From Avena insularis (lineage: Eukaryota; Streptophyta; Magnoliopsida; Poales; Poaceae): a stretch of DNA of 64,000 nucleotides. The notes under the pieces were generated by a model. It ran no database searches, had not been told where the DNA came from, and saw only the letters and a list, made by a program, of their open reading frames with translations. Position numbers and translations under genes: made by a program. Location of the stretch: the NCBI GenBank assembly GCA_023614405.1, contig CM042694.1:476877392-476941391 (forward strand), given 5' to 3'. Position 1 is the first letter of the stretch. Every line of letters starts with the position of its first letter. Below, piece after piece: positions 42,464 to 53,498 of the stretch.

Positions 42464-45200
42464 TTCTTTCTTTGGTTCTTATGTCTAACTTAAAGGCGTT
42501 AAAGAAAAGTACTTGTTGGGAGATAACCCAAGAGTTTTAGTTGATTCTTGGAAGTTATTACCTCTGTAATAACCTCTCCTTATTCTTTTTATTTGCTTTT
42601 TGTTCCAAGAGTAACCTCTAACGAGAGTGAAGTAATGATTGGGAAAGTTGCTGTCCCGAAACAGATTTCTGTGCTTCACCGTAAACATTTCTGAGAGAGC
42701 TCTGTACGTCTGATTGAGCTGTAATTTTTTGTGCTTCTGACCCAGGTTGTTATATAACTTTCGTTAGTTCAACACTTTTTGATTTGAGCAACAGAAGGTC
42801 TTCGAAAAAATTCGTCTTTACCTGCTGGTCTGTTTTGACAGATTTCTGCCATTTTCTGCATTTGCTTCTTGTTAGTTCCTTCTTGAGTTCCTTTGGGGAA
42901 TTGAGATTTTTGAGGAAAGTGCTACAGTAGCTAGTGTGTAATGGAAGTTTATTTGGTGTTAGAACTGAACCTTGAGACTTATTTATCTTAAGTGCACTAA
43001 TGTTGCTAATGAGATTGTGTGAAGTTTTGTATGAAGGAAAATTTTCAGGTGTATGGAAGGAATGAGTAATGAGATGAAGGATGGACTAAAGATCAAGCAT
43101 GGGGATGCCACGCGTGTTACCCCAAGAAATATCCAAGAATTACAAGCGTCAAAGCTTGGGGATGCCCAAGGCATCCCCTTCTTCATCAATAAAAATCCCA
43201 GGTTTCTTCCAAACGCTTCATTTTTATTGTTTCGTGCACAGTTGTGTTTCTCTTGGAGCGTCTTCTTTTTTGTTTTCGTTTTGTTTTTTAGTTTGCTTGG
43301 TTTGTTTAGTTTTCTGAATAAGTTGGTTGGACCCCCTCTTTCACACTTTGGTTTGCAAATAGTTTGGTTTGGTTTGGAAAAGAGTAGGAAAGTTCATGCT
43401 TATGTGGTAAAAAGAGCTCGTTTTTTGACTGTGGCTATGCTTTGTCATGTCGTGCTTGATATTGTTTTGGGTTTATGCTTGGTATTCTTTGCTGTAGCAT
43501 GACTTGTTATAAACAATTGAGATTTCTTAATGTGCCTTGGATGAATCATGCGTTGTTTTAGCATATTAAAGCATAGTATAGTGGTATTCTCCTTTGATGC
43601 TTTATTTGGGTTGACTTGGTGCATGCTCACACCATGTTATGACTATCTCAAGTCACCATAGCCTTTATGATCCTTTAGTTTTCAACTTGTAGTATCACTT
43701 TATGCTTTGATCAATGATGTTCTGTCGCTCTGCATGATTATGGCCATTATTGCTCTCTTAGTTTGTCACTCCCAGTCTTTTGCTAGCCTCCACAACAAAG
43801 TATGAGTTCCACTCATGCATCCAACTCCCTAAACCAAGTTTTTCCAAAGAGTCCACCATACCTACCTACTATCTTATGCTATTCCAAGTATATTCATGCT
43901 TTTTTTTACCTTCCACTTGTTATGAGAAAACTAGTGATTAAAGCTCTCACGAACTTGATGGCACACTTTACTTTTCTTGCCCTTAATAAACTTGAACCAT
44001 TGTGTCTTCTATGTTGTATATGCTTGCACTTATTTGTCAGTAGTTAGCAGAACCATGCTTTCATGGGGAACGCTTTCAACATTGCACTTGGTACTTGTAC
44101 CTAGTTGATATCATGCTCTTTTGTATATGGATGTCGTCGGTGTGAAATGAAAGGGGAGCTTGTAAGTCCATGGAGTTATGTATATGTGTTAGAGAAACGC
44201 ATGTGCCGCTGGTCTAATCCATGCTGACATGGTGGAAACCTGCAGCGTAACCATAATGAGCTGTCTATGAAGCATTCTTCTTATAAAAAAAAGAGTCCTA
44301 TTGAGAAAAAAAGAAAAAAAGAGATACTATGAAAAGAGGAAATAGAGAAAAAAGCACCATATTCCCATGGTAAATAAGAAGAATGCTAAGATGCTCGTCG
44401 TCTTCTTGCCTTGTAATTTTGATATGGGGATTCTTCTATATCATCGGGCAAGGGGTACCCCGTTGGCGGTTCTCTATGATACACATGTACTTACGATGAC
44501 AAGAACTTACCGGTGACTAAACTTGAGTAGCATGAGGAGCGGCCCTCGTATACAAGGGACATGAGATTTCTGACTTATACTTCGTCAAGAATGTACACCA
44601 TAGTTTGTTCACTTTAACCTTAATCAGTTCAAGATGCTTATGATAGGGGCAATGAGAGCTGAAAGCTATAAGTATCATAATTTTTGTAAGCTCTTTATGA
44701 GACTTGAATCACTACTTCCTTTTACAAAAGGCCTTTCTTCCACAATTATATTGAGTCTCCACCTTCTAACTTTATGCACTTACTTTGGGAGCATAGTGGC
44801 CATTCTTAGTTCTATGTGCATTGTCCGAAGACTAGTTGATTGATGCATAACTTGTTATTGCTTATTTGAAACTATTGTATCTAGTCACTCTTATGAACTT
44901 TGAAGGTGTCCTATGCATTTATACTTGCTACTCTATGAGGGACAAGCTGAATACTTTTATGCTAAGTTTTCTTTATGTGAAACAAACAAACGTCTTGCAA
45001 AGCATTGTTATTCATGAATCTTTTGTCTGTGCCTTTTCATGTTGCATCATAGTTTATTTGCTTATTGCTATAACTTTGTCTTCCATGTTATGGTTAAAGT
45101 ACTATGATCCCAGCCTTGAATGTTTTGCAAATACTTTGATCAAGTCTTTGATGGTGCATGTCACCTCAAAAATTCTTTATTTTTATCACTTACCTACTCG
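42464..45200 (+). other. Athila-like non-coding 3' internal region
   Basis: About 2.7 kb with no pol domains. It contains a perfect 9-bp hairpin at 43158-43178, an A/G-rich tract at 44286-44360 and several short open frames with hydrophobic composition that I do not accept as genes. In autonomous Athila elements pol and an env-like ORF occupy this place. Confidence 0.7.
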
Positions 45201-45230
45201 AGGACGAGCAGGAGTTAAGCTTGGGGATGT

Positions 45231-46741
45231 TGATACATTGCAAATGTATCTATATTTTTTGATGTTCCATGCTTGGTTTTATCCACTTTCTTGTGATTTG
45301 TTCCAACTTTGGAGTACTTTTCATATGATTTCTTGGACTAACCTATTAACAAGAGCCATAGTGTCAGCTGCCTGTTTTCTGTTGTTTTTGGTTCCAGAAA
45401 AGTCAGAAAATGAATATTCTCGGAATTGGACGGGACAAAATCCAAAGTGCCTATTTTTCCGCGGTCTGGCCGACCCCAGCACCCCCTCGACCTCTCCTTC
45501 CGCCTATAAGTTACCTTCGGGACGAAAACCCTAAGTACCCGATCAAATATCCACGAAAACCCTAAGTACCGGATCTGAAGCTCTTCCCGGCACCCTGCCG
45601 AAGAGGGGAATTCACCCTGGAGGCCTTCTTCATCACCATGCAAGCCTCCGGTGTGATGCGTGAGTAGTTCATGCTTGGACTACGGATCCATGTAGTAGCT
45701 AGATGGCTGGTTTCTCCTCCTTTATGCTTTCATGTTTAGATCTTGTGAGCTCCGTTCATGATCAAGATCATCTATTTGTAATCCATACATGTTGTGTTTG
45801 TGGGGACCCGATGGATATTGAGATGCTATTTCAGATTGATTATTGATTCTATCATATCTTTGTTATTTGAGATCTTGCATGCTTTCCGTTGTTAGTAGCT
45901 ATCTTGGCCAAGTAGATGCTAGCAACTCCAAGAGTTAGTATTTATGCTCGATAGTGGGTTCATGCCTCTGGTAGTCTGGGGAAGTGATAGAAATCTCTAA
46001 GGTACTAGATGTGTTGTTGCTACTAGGGACAAAACAACAATCCTTTGTTCATAGAACAATCGTATTGTTTACTTTACAGGAAGTTCATAAAGCAATAATC
46101 TGTTGCTTGCAACTTAATACTGGAGGGGGTTCGGATGATAACCTGAAGGTGGATTATTAGTCATAGATGCAGTTAGATGGCGGTCTATGTATTATGTTGT
46201 AATGCCCAAACAAGTCTCAGAGGAGTCAAGATGATTAGTATATGCATGTATTGCTTTCTCGGTGTTTGTCAATTGCCCCGCTGTAATTTGTTCACCCAGC
46301 ATGTTATCTATCTTAGGAGAGCCACCTCTAGTGAACTATGGATCCCGGTCCTTGTCTTTTATATACAATCTACAATCTTTCACTGCTTTGTGTTTACTTT
46401 CTGCAAACTTTTACTTCTTTCCATTCGATACGTTTAATCCTTTGTTTTCCGCAAAACACGGTGAGATTGACAACCTCATCGCAAGTTGGGGACAACGTTC
46501 TGTGGTTGTGTTGTGCAGGTCTCCACGTTGCTACTAGCACCGGTAGTGCGCCCAGCCAAAGCTCATCTAGTAACACCTTTGGGGTGTTTCCTTGCTCCTA
46601 CTGGTTCGATTAAACCTTGGTTTCATAACTGAGGGAAACTTGCTGCTGTGCTCATCATACCTTCCTCTTGTGGTTCCCAACGAGCTCTACATCAACACCA
46701 CGCACCAAGCACTTTTCTAGGCGTCGTGTATTGAGCCATCA
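45231..46741 (+). repeat. Athila-like 3' LTR
   Basis: Same ends as the 5' LTR, preceded by a purine-rich AGGACGAGCAGGAG...CTTGGGGATGT tract (45201-45230) that should act as the polypurine tract. Confidence 0.92.
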
Positions 46742-46746
46742 TGCAC

Positions 46747-47670
46747 CTTCTTCTTTTGCTGAGGCTGTGCATCAATAAGATAGTAGGAATCATTGTGCAA
46801 AGCTTTGCTCACAATGAAAGGTCCTTCCCATGGAGAGGATAACTTATGCATGTCAGCAGTGCGCTGTATTAGCCTTACCACCAAATCACCTTCCCGGAAA
46901 ACTCAGGGGTTTACTCTCCGGCTATGGTAGCATCGGAGATTTTGCTGATATATGGCGGATCTGGACAAGGCCAGTTCTCTCACTTATTCCAGTAGATCAA
47001 CATCATTTTGCTGGGCTTCGTGCACTTCGGCTTCTTTGTATTGGGTGACCCTTGGCGAATCATGCTCTATGTCGGCTGGTAATACAACTTCTGCCCCATA
47101 TACCAGAAAGAACGGCATATAGCTTGTTGATCGATTTGGAGTGGTTCTTAGACTCCATAGTACCGCTGGTAGTTCTTCTATCCAGCACCCCGCTGATCTT
47201 TGTAGCGGCTCTATGAGCCGGAGTTTTATCCCGAACAGTACCAGTCTGTTGGATCTTTCCACTTGCCCATTCGATGCGGGGTGGGCAACTGAAGCGACAT
47301 CTAACCAGATCTTCTTTTCCTGGTAGAATCTCGCAAATGCTCCTTTAGTGAAATTCGTCCCATTATTAGTTATGATGCTATGGGGGTAGCCGTACCTTAA
47401 GATTATATCCTTGAGGAATCTTACTATTGTTGCCCCATCACATTTCCGAATCGGTTTCACTTCAATCCATTTCGTGAATTTGTCAACCATGACTAGAATA
47501 TGGGTCATCCCTCCTTTGGACGGCTTAAATGGTCCTACCATGTCTAGGCACCATACAGCAAATGGCCATGTAATGGGCATAGTTTTCAGCTCTAACATTG
47601 GTAGGTCAGTTTTTGTGGCGTATCTTTGACAACCATTGCATTTTCTCACCAAGTCTTCTGCTTGCTCCAA
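46747..47670 (-). pseudogene. pol: Gy2 integrase
   Basis: HHCC end (RKCNGCQRYATKTD) and DDE core: WCLDMVGPFKPSKGGMTH, HSIITNNGTNFTKGAF (the second catalytic Asp is Asn here) and HPASNGQVERSNRL. A one-base deletion at about 47740-47745 (three C where Gy1 has four) separates it from the upstream pol frame. The C-terminal SH3-like part is interrupted by the insertion at 46742. Confidence 0.87.
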
Positions 47671-47711
47671 AGCACTGGGCCAATAAAACCCATGCCGGAA
47701 AGCTTTTGCTA

Positions 47712-49967
47712 CTAAGGCCCTTGAGGAGGCATGGTGGCCACATTCCCTTGGTGAATATCCCGGAGTTTGTCGAGTCCTTCCTCCGGATCAACGCACCATT
47801 GTAGTACCGCAGTCACACTTCTTTTGTATAATTCGGTGTTGATAATGGTATAGGTCTTTGCCCTTCTCTGAATTTGCCTTGAACTTATTTCATCATCTGG
47901 CAAGATTCCCTCTTTCAAGAAATCAAAAATTGGCTTTGCCCAAGTTGGTATAGTCTGGACGGGGAATGGTTCCTCATCAACCTCCATTGCATCCACCGAC
48001 ATAACTCCTGCCGGATCAAGCCAAACAGTCCCCGGGTTTGCTGAAGCAGTCCTCGGGTTTGCTGCAGTAGTCCCCGGATTTGCGGAGGTGCTTCCCCATT
48101 CTATCTCCATAGGTCCAGCTCCTGATCCGGGGAGTGCCGTGATGTAAATGGAATCTGATTCGGGTGATGGTGTGATAGATGGTTTTCTCAGGTGCTCCAA
48201 GGCAACATTTGGCGGGATTGGCTGTCGGGACGAGCCCAATTTGGACAGCGTATCTGCTGCCTCGTTTTCGATTCGAGGTACGTGATGGAACTCACACCCT
48301 TCGAAAAACCCGTTTATTTTCTGAACATGGAACCTATACAAGGCTATGTTAGCATCCAGATCATCCCAATTTCCGGACACCTGCTGCACCACCAAATCCG
48401 AATCACCAAAGCATTGTATCAGACGTATCCCCACTTTCTTTGCCACTTTGAGACCATGTACCAATGCTTCGTACTCCGCCACATTATTCGAGGCACTGAA
48501 GTGGATTTGAAGGACATACTTCAGTTGATCCATCTTGGGCGAGGTAAGCACTACTCCAGCGCCTAATCCGTCCTTCAGTTTCGATCCTTCGAAGTGCATT
48601 TGCCAATAATTGGAGTCCGGCAGGGGTGGCTCGTATTGCATTTCAGCCCAGTCTAGAAAGAAATCCGCCATAGCTTGTGACTTGATCGCATCCCTTCTAT
48701 CGAACTGTGGTGCGTATGGGGCTAACTCGATTGCCCACTTTGCTATCCGGCCACTTGCGTCTTTATTACTCATGATCTCTGAAATGGGTGCCTCACATAT
48801 CACCTTGATGGGGTGTTCCTCAAAATAGTGTTTGAGTTTCTTGGCCGACATATATACGCCATATGCCATCTTCTGATAATGAGGATAATTCGGTTTTGAG
48901 GCTGATAATACTTTGCTCAGATAATACACCGGCCTTTGCACTGACTTTCCTTCCTCCTCGCGCTCCACTACGATCACTGCACTTACAAATCGGTTGGTCG
49001 CGGCTACGTAGAGCAACATTGGCTCCTTAGGTAGTGGTGCAGCTAGGATTGGCGCGGTAGATAACATCTTTTTCAATTCTCGAAATGCAAGGTCCGCCTG
49101 TGGTGTCCATGTGAACTTATCTGCCTTTTTCATCAGCTGATAGAGGGGCAAGGCCTTCTCTCCCAACCGACATACGAACCGACTTAACGATGCCAGGCAA
49201 ACAGTGAACTTCTGGACGTTGTTAAGACACTTTGGCAATTCCATTCTTTCTATGGCCCGGATTTTCATCGGGTTAGCTTCAATGCCACGGCTAGATACCA
49301 AAAAACTGAGTAACTTTCCGGTGGGTATGCCAAAAGTGCACTTATCCGGGTTCAGCTTCATTCGAAACCTTCTTAAGTTTGCGACTGTCTGCCGGATATC
49401 CTCAAGGAGCGTATTGCTTCCCTTGGTCTTTATTACCACATCATCCACATAGACCTGCACATTCCGACCTATTTGGTCATGCAAGCATTTTTGCATGCAT
49501 CGCTGGTACGTTGCTCCTGCATTACGTAATCCAAACAGCATAGTGCCATAGCAATAAGCCCCATACCGGGTAATAAATGCAGTCTTTATTTGATCATCCG
49601 GATTCAGGGGTATCTGATGGAAACCGGAATACGCGTCAATGAATGACAGTAGCTCACATCCGGCCGTTGAGTCTATGACCTGATCTATTATAGGGAGTGG
49701 GAATGGATCTTTTGGACACGCCTTTTTCAGGTTCATGTAGTCAATACACATGCGCCATACCACAACCATGTTCGGATCATCTTTCTTTTTCTCCACCAGC
49801 ACCGTATTAGAGAGCCAATCTAGATAGAGTACCTCCATGATAAACCCGGCCACTAGTAATCTTGCTAACTCATCTCCAATAACTTTCCTTCTGTCTTCTG
49901 CGAAACGTCTGAGAGGCTGCTTTATCGGCTTAGTCCCGGGTCTTACATTCAACGAGTGCTCAGCCAA
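47712..49967 (-). CDS. pol: Gy2 reverse transcriptase, RNase H, second RNase H and integrase N terminus
   Basis: 751 open codons, the longest frame in the window. RT at about residues 30-215 with SFIDAYSGFHQIPLN (about 109-123) and VQVYVDDVVIKTK (about 171-183). First RNase H at about 315-440 lacks the catalytic Asp (LLYVAATNRFVSAV). Second archaeal-type RNase H at about 455-580 has MHFEGSK (the first acidic residue is Glu instead of Asp), VAEYEALVHGL (Glu) and FGDSDLVVQQV (Asp). The integrase linker and start of its zinc domain follow until a frameshift at about 47740. The left limit is an in-frame ATG after the UAG at 50052; translation presumably comes from upstream. Confidence 0.9.
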   Translation of the reverse strand: MAEHSLNVRPGTKPIKQPLRRFAEDRRKVIGDELARLLVAGFIMEVLYLDWLSNTVLVEKKKDDPNMVVVWRMCIDYMNLKKACPKDPFPLPIIDQVIDSTAGCELLSFIDAYSGFHQIPLNPDDQIKTAFITRYGAYCYGTMLFGLRNAGATYQRCMQKCLHDQIGRNVQVYVDDVVIKTKGSNTLLEDIRQTVANLRRFRMKLNPDKCTFGIPTGKLLSFLVSSRGIEANPMKIRAIERMELPKCLNNVQKFTVCLASLSRFVCRLGEKALPLYQLMKKADKFTWTPQADLAFRELKKMLSTAPILAAPLPKEPMLLYVAATNRFVSAVIVVEREEEGKSVQRPVYYLSKVLSASKPNYPHYQKMAYGVYMSAKKLKHYFEEHPIKVICEAPISEIMSNKDASGRIAKWAIELAPYAPQFDRRDAIKSQAMADFFLDWAEMQYEPPLPDSNYWQMHFEGSKLKDGLGAGVVLTSPKMDQLKYVLQIHFSASNNVAEYEALVHGLKVAKKVGIRLIQCFGDSDLVVQQVSGNWDDLDANIALYRFHVQKINGFFEGCEFHHVPRIENEAADTLSKLGSSRQPIPPNVALEHLRKPSITPSPESDSIYITALPGSGAGPMEIEWGSTSANPGTTAANPRTASANPGTVWLDPAGVMSVDAMEVDEEPFPVQTIPTWAKPIFDFLKEGILPDDEISSRQIQRRAKTYTIINTELYKRSVTAVLQWCVDPEEGLDKLRDIHQGNVATMPPQGP

Positions 49968-50051
49968 CTCCCTCGATACACCTTGCCGATCTTGCGTAGA
50001 CCAAGCAAAGATATCCCGATTCTCACGAAGGAAGTTGACGAGCTCGCTTTC

Positions 50052-51353
50052 CTATTTTCTGCTCAACCTAGCACCAATGGTGACGGTGCGCTCTGGGAAC
50101 TGATCATCGATTGGCACTTTCTTCGTGTCCTTAGTTGCTTGGAATGATACGCTCCCATGCGGGTTGGTCAGGGCCGACATATGTTGTTGCGCGGATTGAG
50201 CCAATGCCGCCACTTCTAGTATCTTCCTTTTGTCTTGAGCTATCATGAGTGAGTCGGCTAAATTGGATCTGGCTGAGGCGCACTCGATCGAACGCCGGAA
50301 GTCCCCTGATATAGTTATCACGCCCCTTGGTCCAGGCAACTTCATCTTAAGGTAACTGACGTGGGTAGTTGCCATGAATTTGCTCAGCGCTGGCCCGCCG
50401 AGTAACGCATGATAAGCACTTTCTAGATTCACCACCTCGAATTCCAAGTTCTCAGTGTGGAAGTTGTCTCTTGTGTCGAATAACACGTCAACCCGGACCT
50501 TACCAATTGGTTCACAAGAAATACCTAGCACAATGCCATGAAAGGTGGTCCTTGTTGCTTGCAACATGTTCTCTGTTATCCCCAACTTGTGCATGGTATC
50601 CTTGTATATAATGTTGATACTGTTGCCATTGTCAATCAACACCTTGGAAAATCTCACGTTGAGATTTGGCCCGATGAACATCGGATCCAGGACCAGAGCG
50701 TAGGTTCCCGGGCTTGGCATGATCTTTGGGTGATCCTTGACACTCCATGTAATCTCCTGATCCGCCCAAGGCATATACCTCACCACCGCTGGCATTACTG
50801 CGTTTATCTCCATATGCTGGCGCTGCAAGCTTTTCCGGTCATTCTCTTCCGTGGTGAACACACAGTAGCTTTGATGATGTTCCCTGTACTCATTTCGTCC
50901 CTCATTCTCGTTGTAACCTTGACCTTGTTGTTGGTCATTGCCCACCTGATGTACCGCATCCCTTCTTTCCGGATTCTCGTACGTTGGCGGAGGTGGTGGC
51001 AGCATCAGTTGCTGTCCATTTACCCTTGTTAGTAACGGTGGCCGGGGTGTTTCATTTCTAGGTGCTTCGTTCCGAGGTGCCTGAGCATTCCCCGAACTCC
51101 CCTGTTCTAATTTCCTCATCCATTCACACTGCCGGGTCGTATGATTCGCTGGACCGTTCGGACTTGGCGTACGAAATTTGCAAGGTTGATCTAGCATGGA
51201 CTCGAATGTATACCTCGGCCTATCCTTTCGTTCCTGCCATTGCTTTTTCTGTTCTGGGGTCCAAGGCTTTCTCCCTTCATTTTTCTGTTGCCAGCTCTGC
51301 CCTCCAGTTTTTTGGCATTGACTGGCTCCGGCATTGGGTTGATCCCGGTCCAC
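50052..51353 (-). CDS. pol: Gy2 gag C terminus and protease
   Basis: 433 open codons. N-terminal part has KKQWQERKDRPRYTFE and CKFRTPSPNGPANHTTRQC, the lineage's zinc knuckle with its second ligand His changed to Arg. The protease segment has VLIDNGNSINIIYKD and YHALLGGPALSKFMA (LGRP changed to LGGP). It ends with UAG at 50052-50054, in frame with RT. Confidence 0.85.
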   Translation of the reverse strand: MDRDQPNAGASQCQKTGGQSWQQKNEGRKPWTPEQKKQWQERKDRPRYTFESMLDQPCKFRTPSPNGPANHTTRQCEWMRKLEQGSSGNAQAPRNEAPRNETPRPPLLTRVNGQQLMLPPPPPTYENPERRDAVHQVGNDQQQGQGYNENEGRNEYREHHQSYCVFTTEENDRKSLQRQHMEINAVMPAVVRYMPWADQEITWSVKDHPKIMPSPGTYALVLDPMFIGPNLNVRFSKVLIDNGNSINIIYKDTMHKLGITENMLQATRTTFHGIVLGISCEPIGKVRVDVLFDTRDNFHTENLEFEVVNLESAYHALLGGPALSKFMATTHVSYLKMKLPGPRGVITISGDFRRSIECASARSNLADSLMIAQDKRKILEVAALAQSAQQHMSALTNPHGSVSFQATKDTKKVPIDDQFPERTVTIGARLSRK

Positions 51354-51560
51354 TGCTACGACTTGCTGCGAGTTATACCAATAATCCGGGCGCTCATCCC
51401 TTCTTTTTCCTCAGAAATAATTCCTCCTTGATGATCTGGGGCCATCCCGGCCGCAATACTCTTCGTTTTCTTCGCTAGACATTAACTGGGGTTGCGTTGG
51501 ATCTCCCAAGGCATATGAATATGCAATCTGGATCGTCTCAGCCAAGGTAATTGGCATATC

Positions 51561-53498
51561 TCAGTGCAATCTTTGCCACAGCATACTTCCATATCTGCAC
51601 CCCTGAGCGAACCACGCAATAGCTTGTGATTCAATCACTCCTTCGCACGAGTTTCTCACATTGCACCACCGAGTCAGGAAATCTCTATCTGGCTCATTCA
51701 GTCTCTGCCGGCACAGTGCTAGGGTTTGCGGTCTATTGGGTCTCTTGTAAGTGCTTGAGAAATTGCTAACGAACAGCTCCTGGAAATCCAGCCAGTAGTT
51801 AACGCTTCCTTGTGGCAAATTGTTCAACCAAACTCGCGTTGGTCCTTCCAACATCTGCAGTACATTCCTCACCGCCCATCTCAAATTTCCTATTGCGATC
51901 TTGACCGCTGTGGTATAGTCAATCAGCCAATCCTCTGGCCTGGTACTACCATCATAAGTTCGGGTTCCTCTAGCCAGCTGAAAGTTCGGCACTGGTGGCT
52001 CATTCATGATCCGGGGCCCGAAGCATGCTAGACCTAGTGGACCTTGTAACTCGATTTGCTCCGACCTGTAAATCCTATCCAACTTCAACCTCGCATCATC
52101 TGGCTGCAAGTTCCTGCTTCCCAACCGTGATCCAATTACGTGGTGATCCGGTCTGGGGTATCCATCATTGACCATAGCCGAATAACCATCATTGTATCTT
52201 TCCTGATCCGGATGTGCATGGTGCTGTTGTGCCGCTTGTCCCACACATCCTTCTTGACGAGGCACGCGTTGTTGCTGCGTCCGAGGTACATTTTGCCCCG
52301 CTCCCACGGGATCGCGCTGTCCGGCATTGCTATTGGCAGCATTTCTTTTACCGGCATTGACTTGGTCATGGTTACCTCGGGAAGCCACACCTCGGCTGGT
52401 ACTGTGCCGGTCCTCATCAACTTGCACTGCTTTGCCTTTTCCAGCCCTTACCGGGTCATAAGGGACCATTTGCTTGTTTCTTCTCCCGGAGTCCACTACC
52501 TCTTCTCTCCTAGGATCGTGACCCAGAGACGACGCGGCTCCTCTAGATCTTGCCGGGTTATTTCTAGCCGAATGTACCACCTGTGAGGCCCCTGGTGGTG
52601 TCGAGTTAGCCTTGTTTATTTCTTCATTTTGTTGGCATGCAACTCTCAACATGTGATTTACCCTCTCTTGCTGCCTTTTTCGGGCCTATCCGGTTAAACC
52701 TTCTAACTCAGACACGTCCGCATTAGCTGCTTTGAGGTTCTTTGCCGGGGTACTGTACCGATCCAACCCTCCTGTTACTATTGTAGCTATCTGACCCAGC
52801 CTAGGCTCGTACTCCTTGTCAATCTCAGTGATCAGGTTCCTGCCCTAGATTTTGACTCCATTGATACGGTTTGCCTTAGCATACTCTCTCAAGGTGATGT
52901 TCAGCGACTGATGCAGCTCTGCTACTTTCTTTGCTCCAGCTAACATTTTCCGCCTAGTTTCCTCTAACTCAACTTGCGCCTGAGCTGGATCTACCACAAG
53001 TGCTATTGGCATTGCTAAGCTATCTATCGCTTGCTGGAGCACATTCTCTGGCTTCTCTAGCAGGGGAAACCTTGACCTGGTCTGTTTTGGTGTTACCTCT
53101 GGCTTTGGCGCCAGATCTTTGCTTGGTCCCGCATCTGGCGCGGTCATCAGGACTTCAACACTGCTAGTGGGGCAAGCAATACGCACTCCACGAGCGGCGC
53201 TGAGAGGTGGTTCGCCTCCCTCAATGATGTACCACGGGTGAACGCAGGACTCATCCACCCCGGCGTAGATCTTGTGCGCGCCAAGCTTGAGGAAGACGCC
53301 GTTGCAAGGTGGAGGGTGCCTGCCGAAGCTTCCTGCATTGTCGCTGACGTAGTCCAGTGCTCCAAAGCGCTGAACCAAGCCTGAGACGATACACTCGCCG
53401 GTGCTTGAGAAGTTTACCATCTGAATTTTCACCCCTGCTAGCACCGCTTGCCCCATGGTGGGCGCCAACTGTCGTGGTGGTGGCACGGCAGATGCCAT
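51561..53498 (-). pseudogene. gag: Gy2 gag
   Basis: The ATG at 53498 in the LTR begins MASAVPPPRQLAPTMGQAVL, crossing the primer site. It is open to a stop at 52845, then in the same frame 52652-51561 with a charged region, a DDARLKLDRIYRSEQIELQG segment and the capsid-like core (YDGSTRPEDWLIDYTTAVK; TRVWLNNLPQGSVNYWLDF; SRDFLTRW-type segment). It ends at a TGA (51561) where Gy1 has an arginine codon. One to two further stops precede the protease part. Confidence 0.87.

Larger units (their letters stand above)
38636..46741 (+). mobile_element. Athila-lineage, gag-only (non-autonomous) LTR retrotransposon
   Basis: LTRs at 38636-40267 (1632 bp) and 45231-46741 (1511 bp), both beginning TGATACATTGCAAATG and ending GAGCCATCA. 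Target duplication TCCAC (38631-38635) / TGCAC (46742-46746), one mismatch. Internal region: primer site, Athila-like gag and a protease-like stretch (40526-42463), then about 2.8 kb without RT, RNase H or integrase. It interrupts Gy2 integrase. Resembles the non-autonomous Athila families abundant in pooid grasses. Confidence 0.92.

Noticed and set aside
43053..43502. 150-codon plus-strand frame with hydrophobic stretches at the env position of the Athila-like element
   Set aside because: No signal peptide, surface/transmembrane organisation or family motif; the Phe/Leu/Val run comes from a T-rich tract and the frame is not supported by codon pattern.
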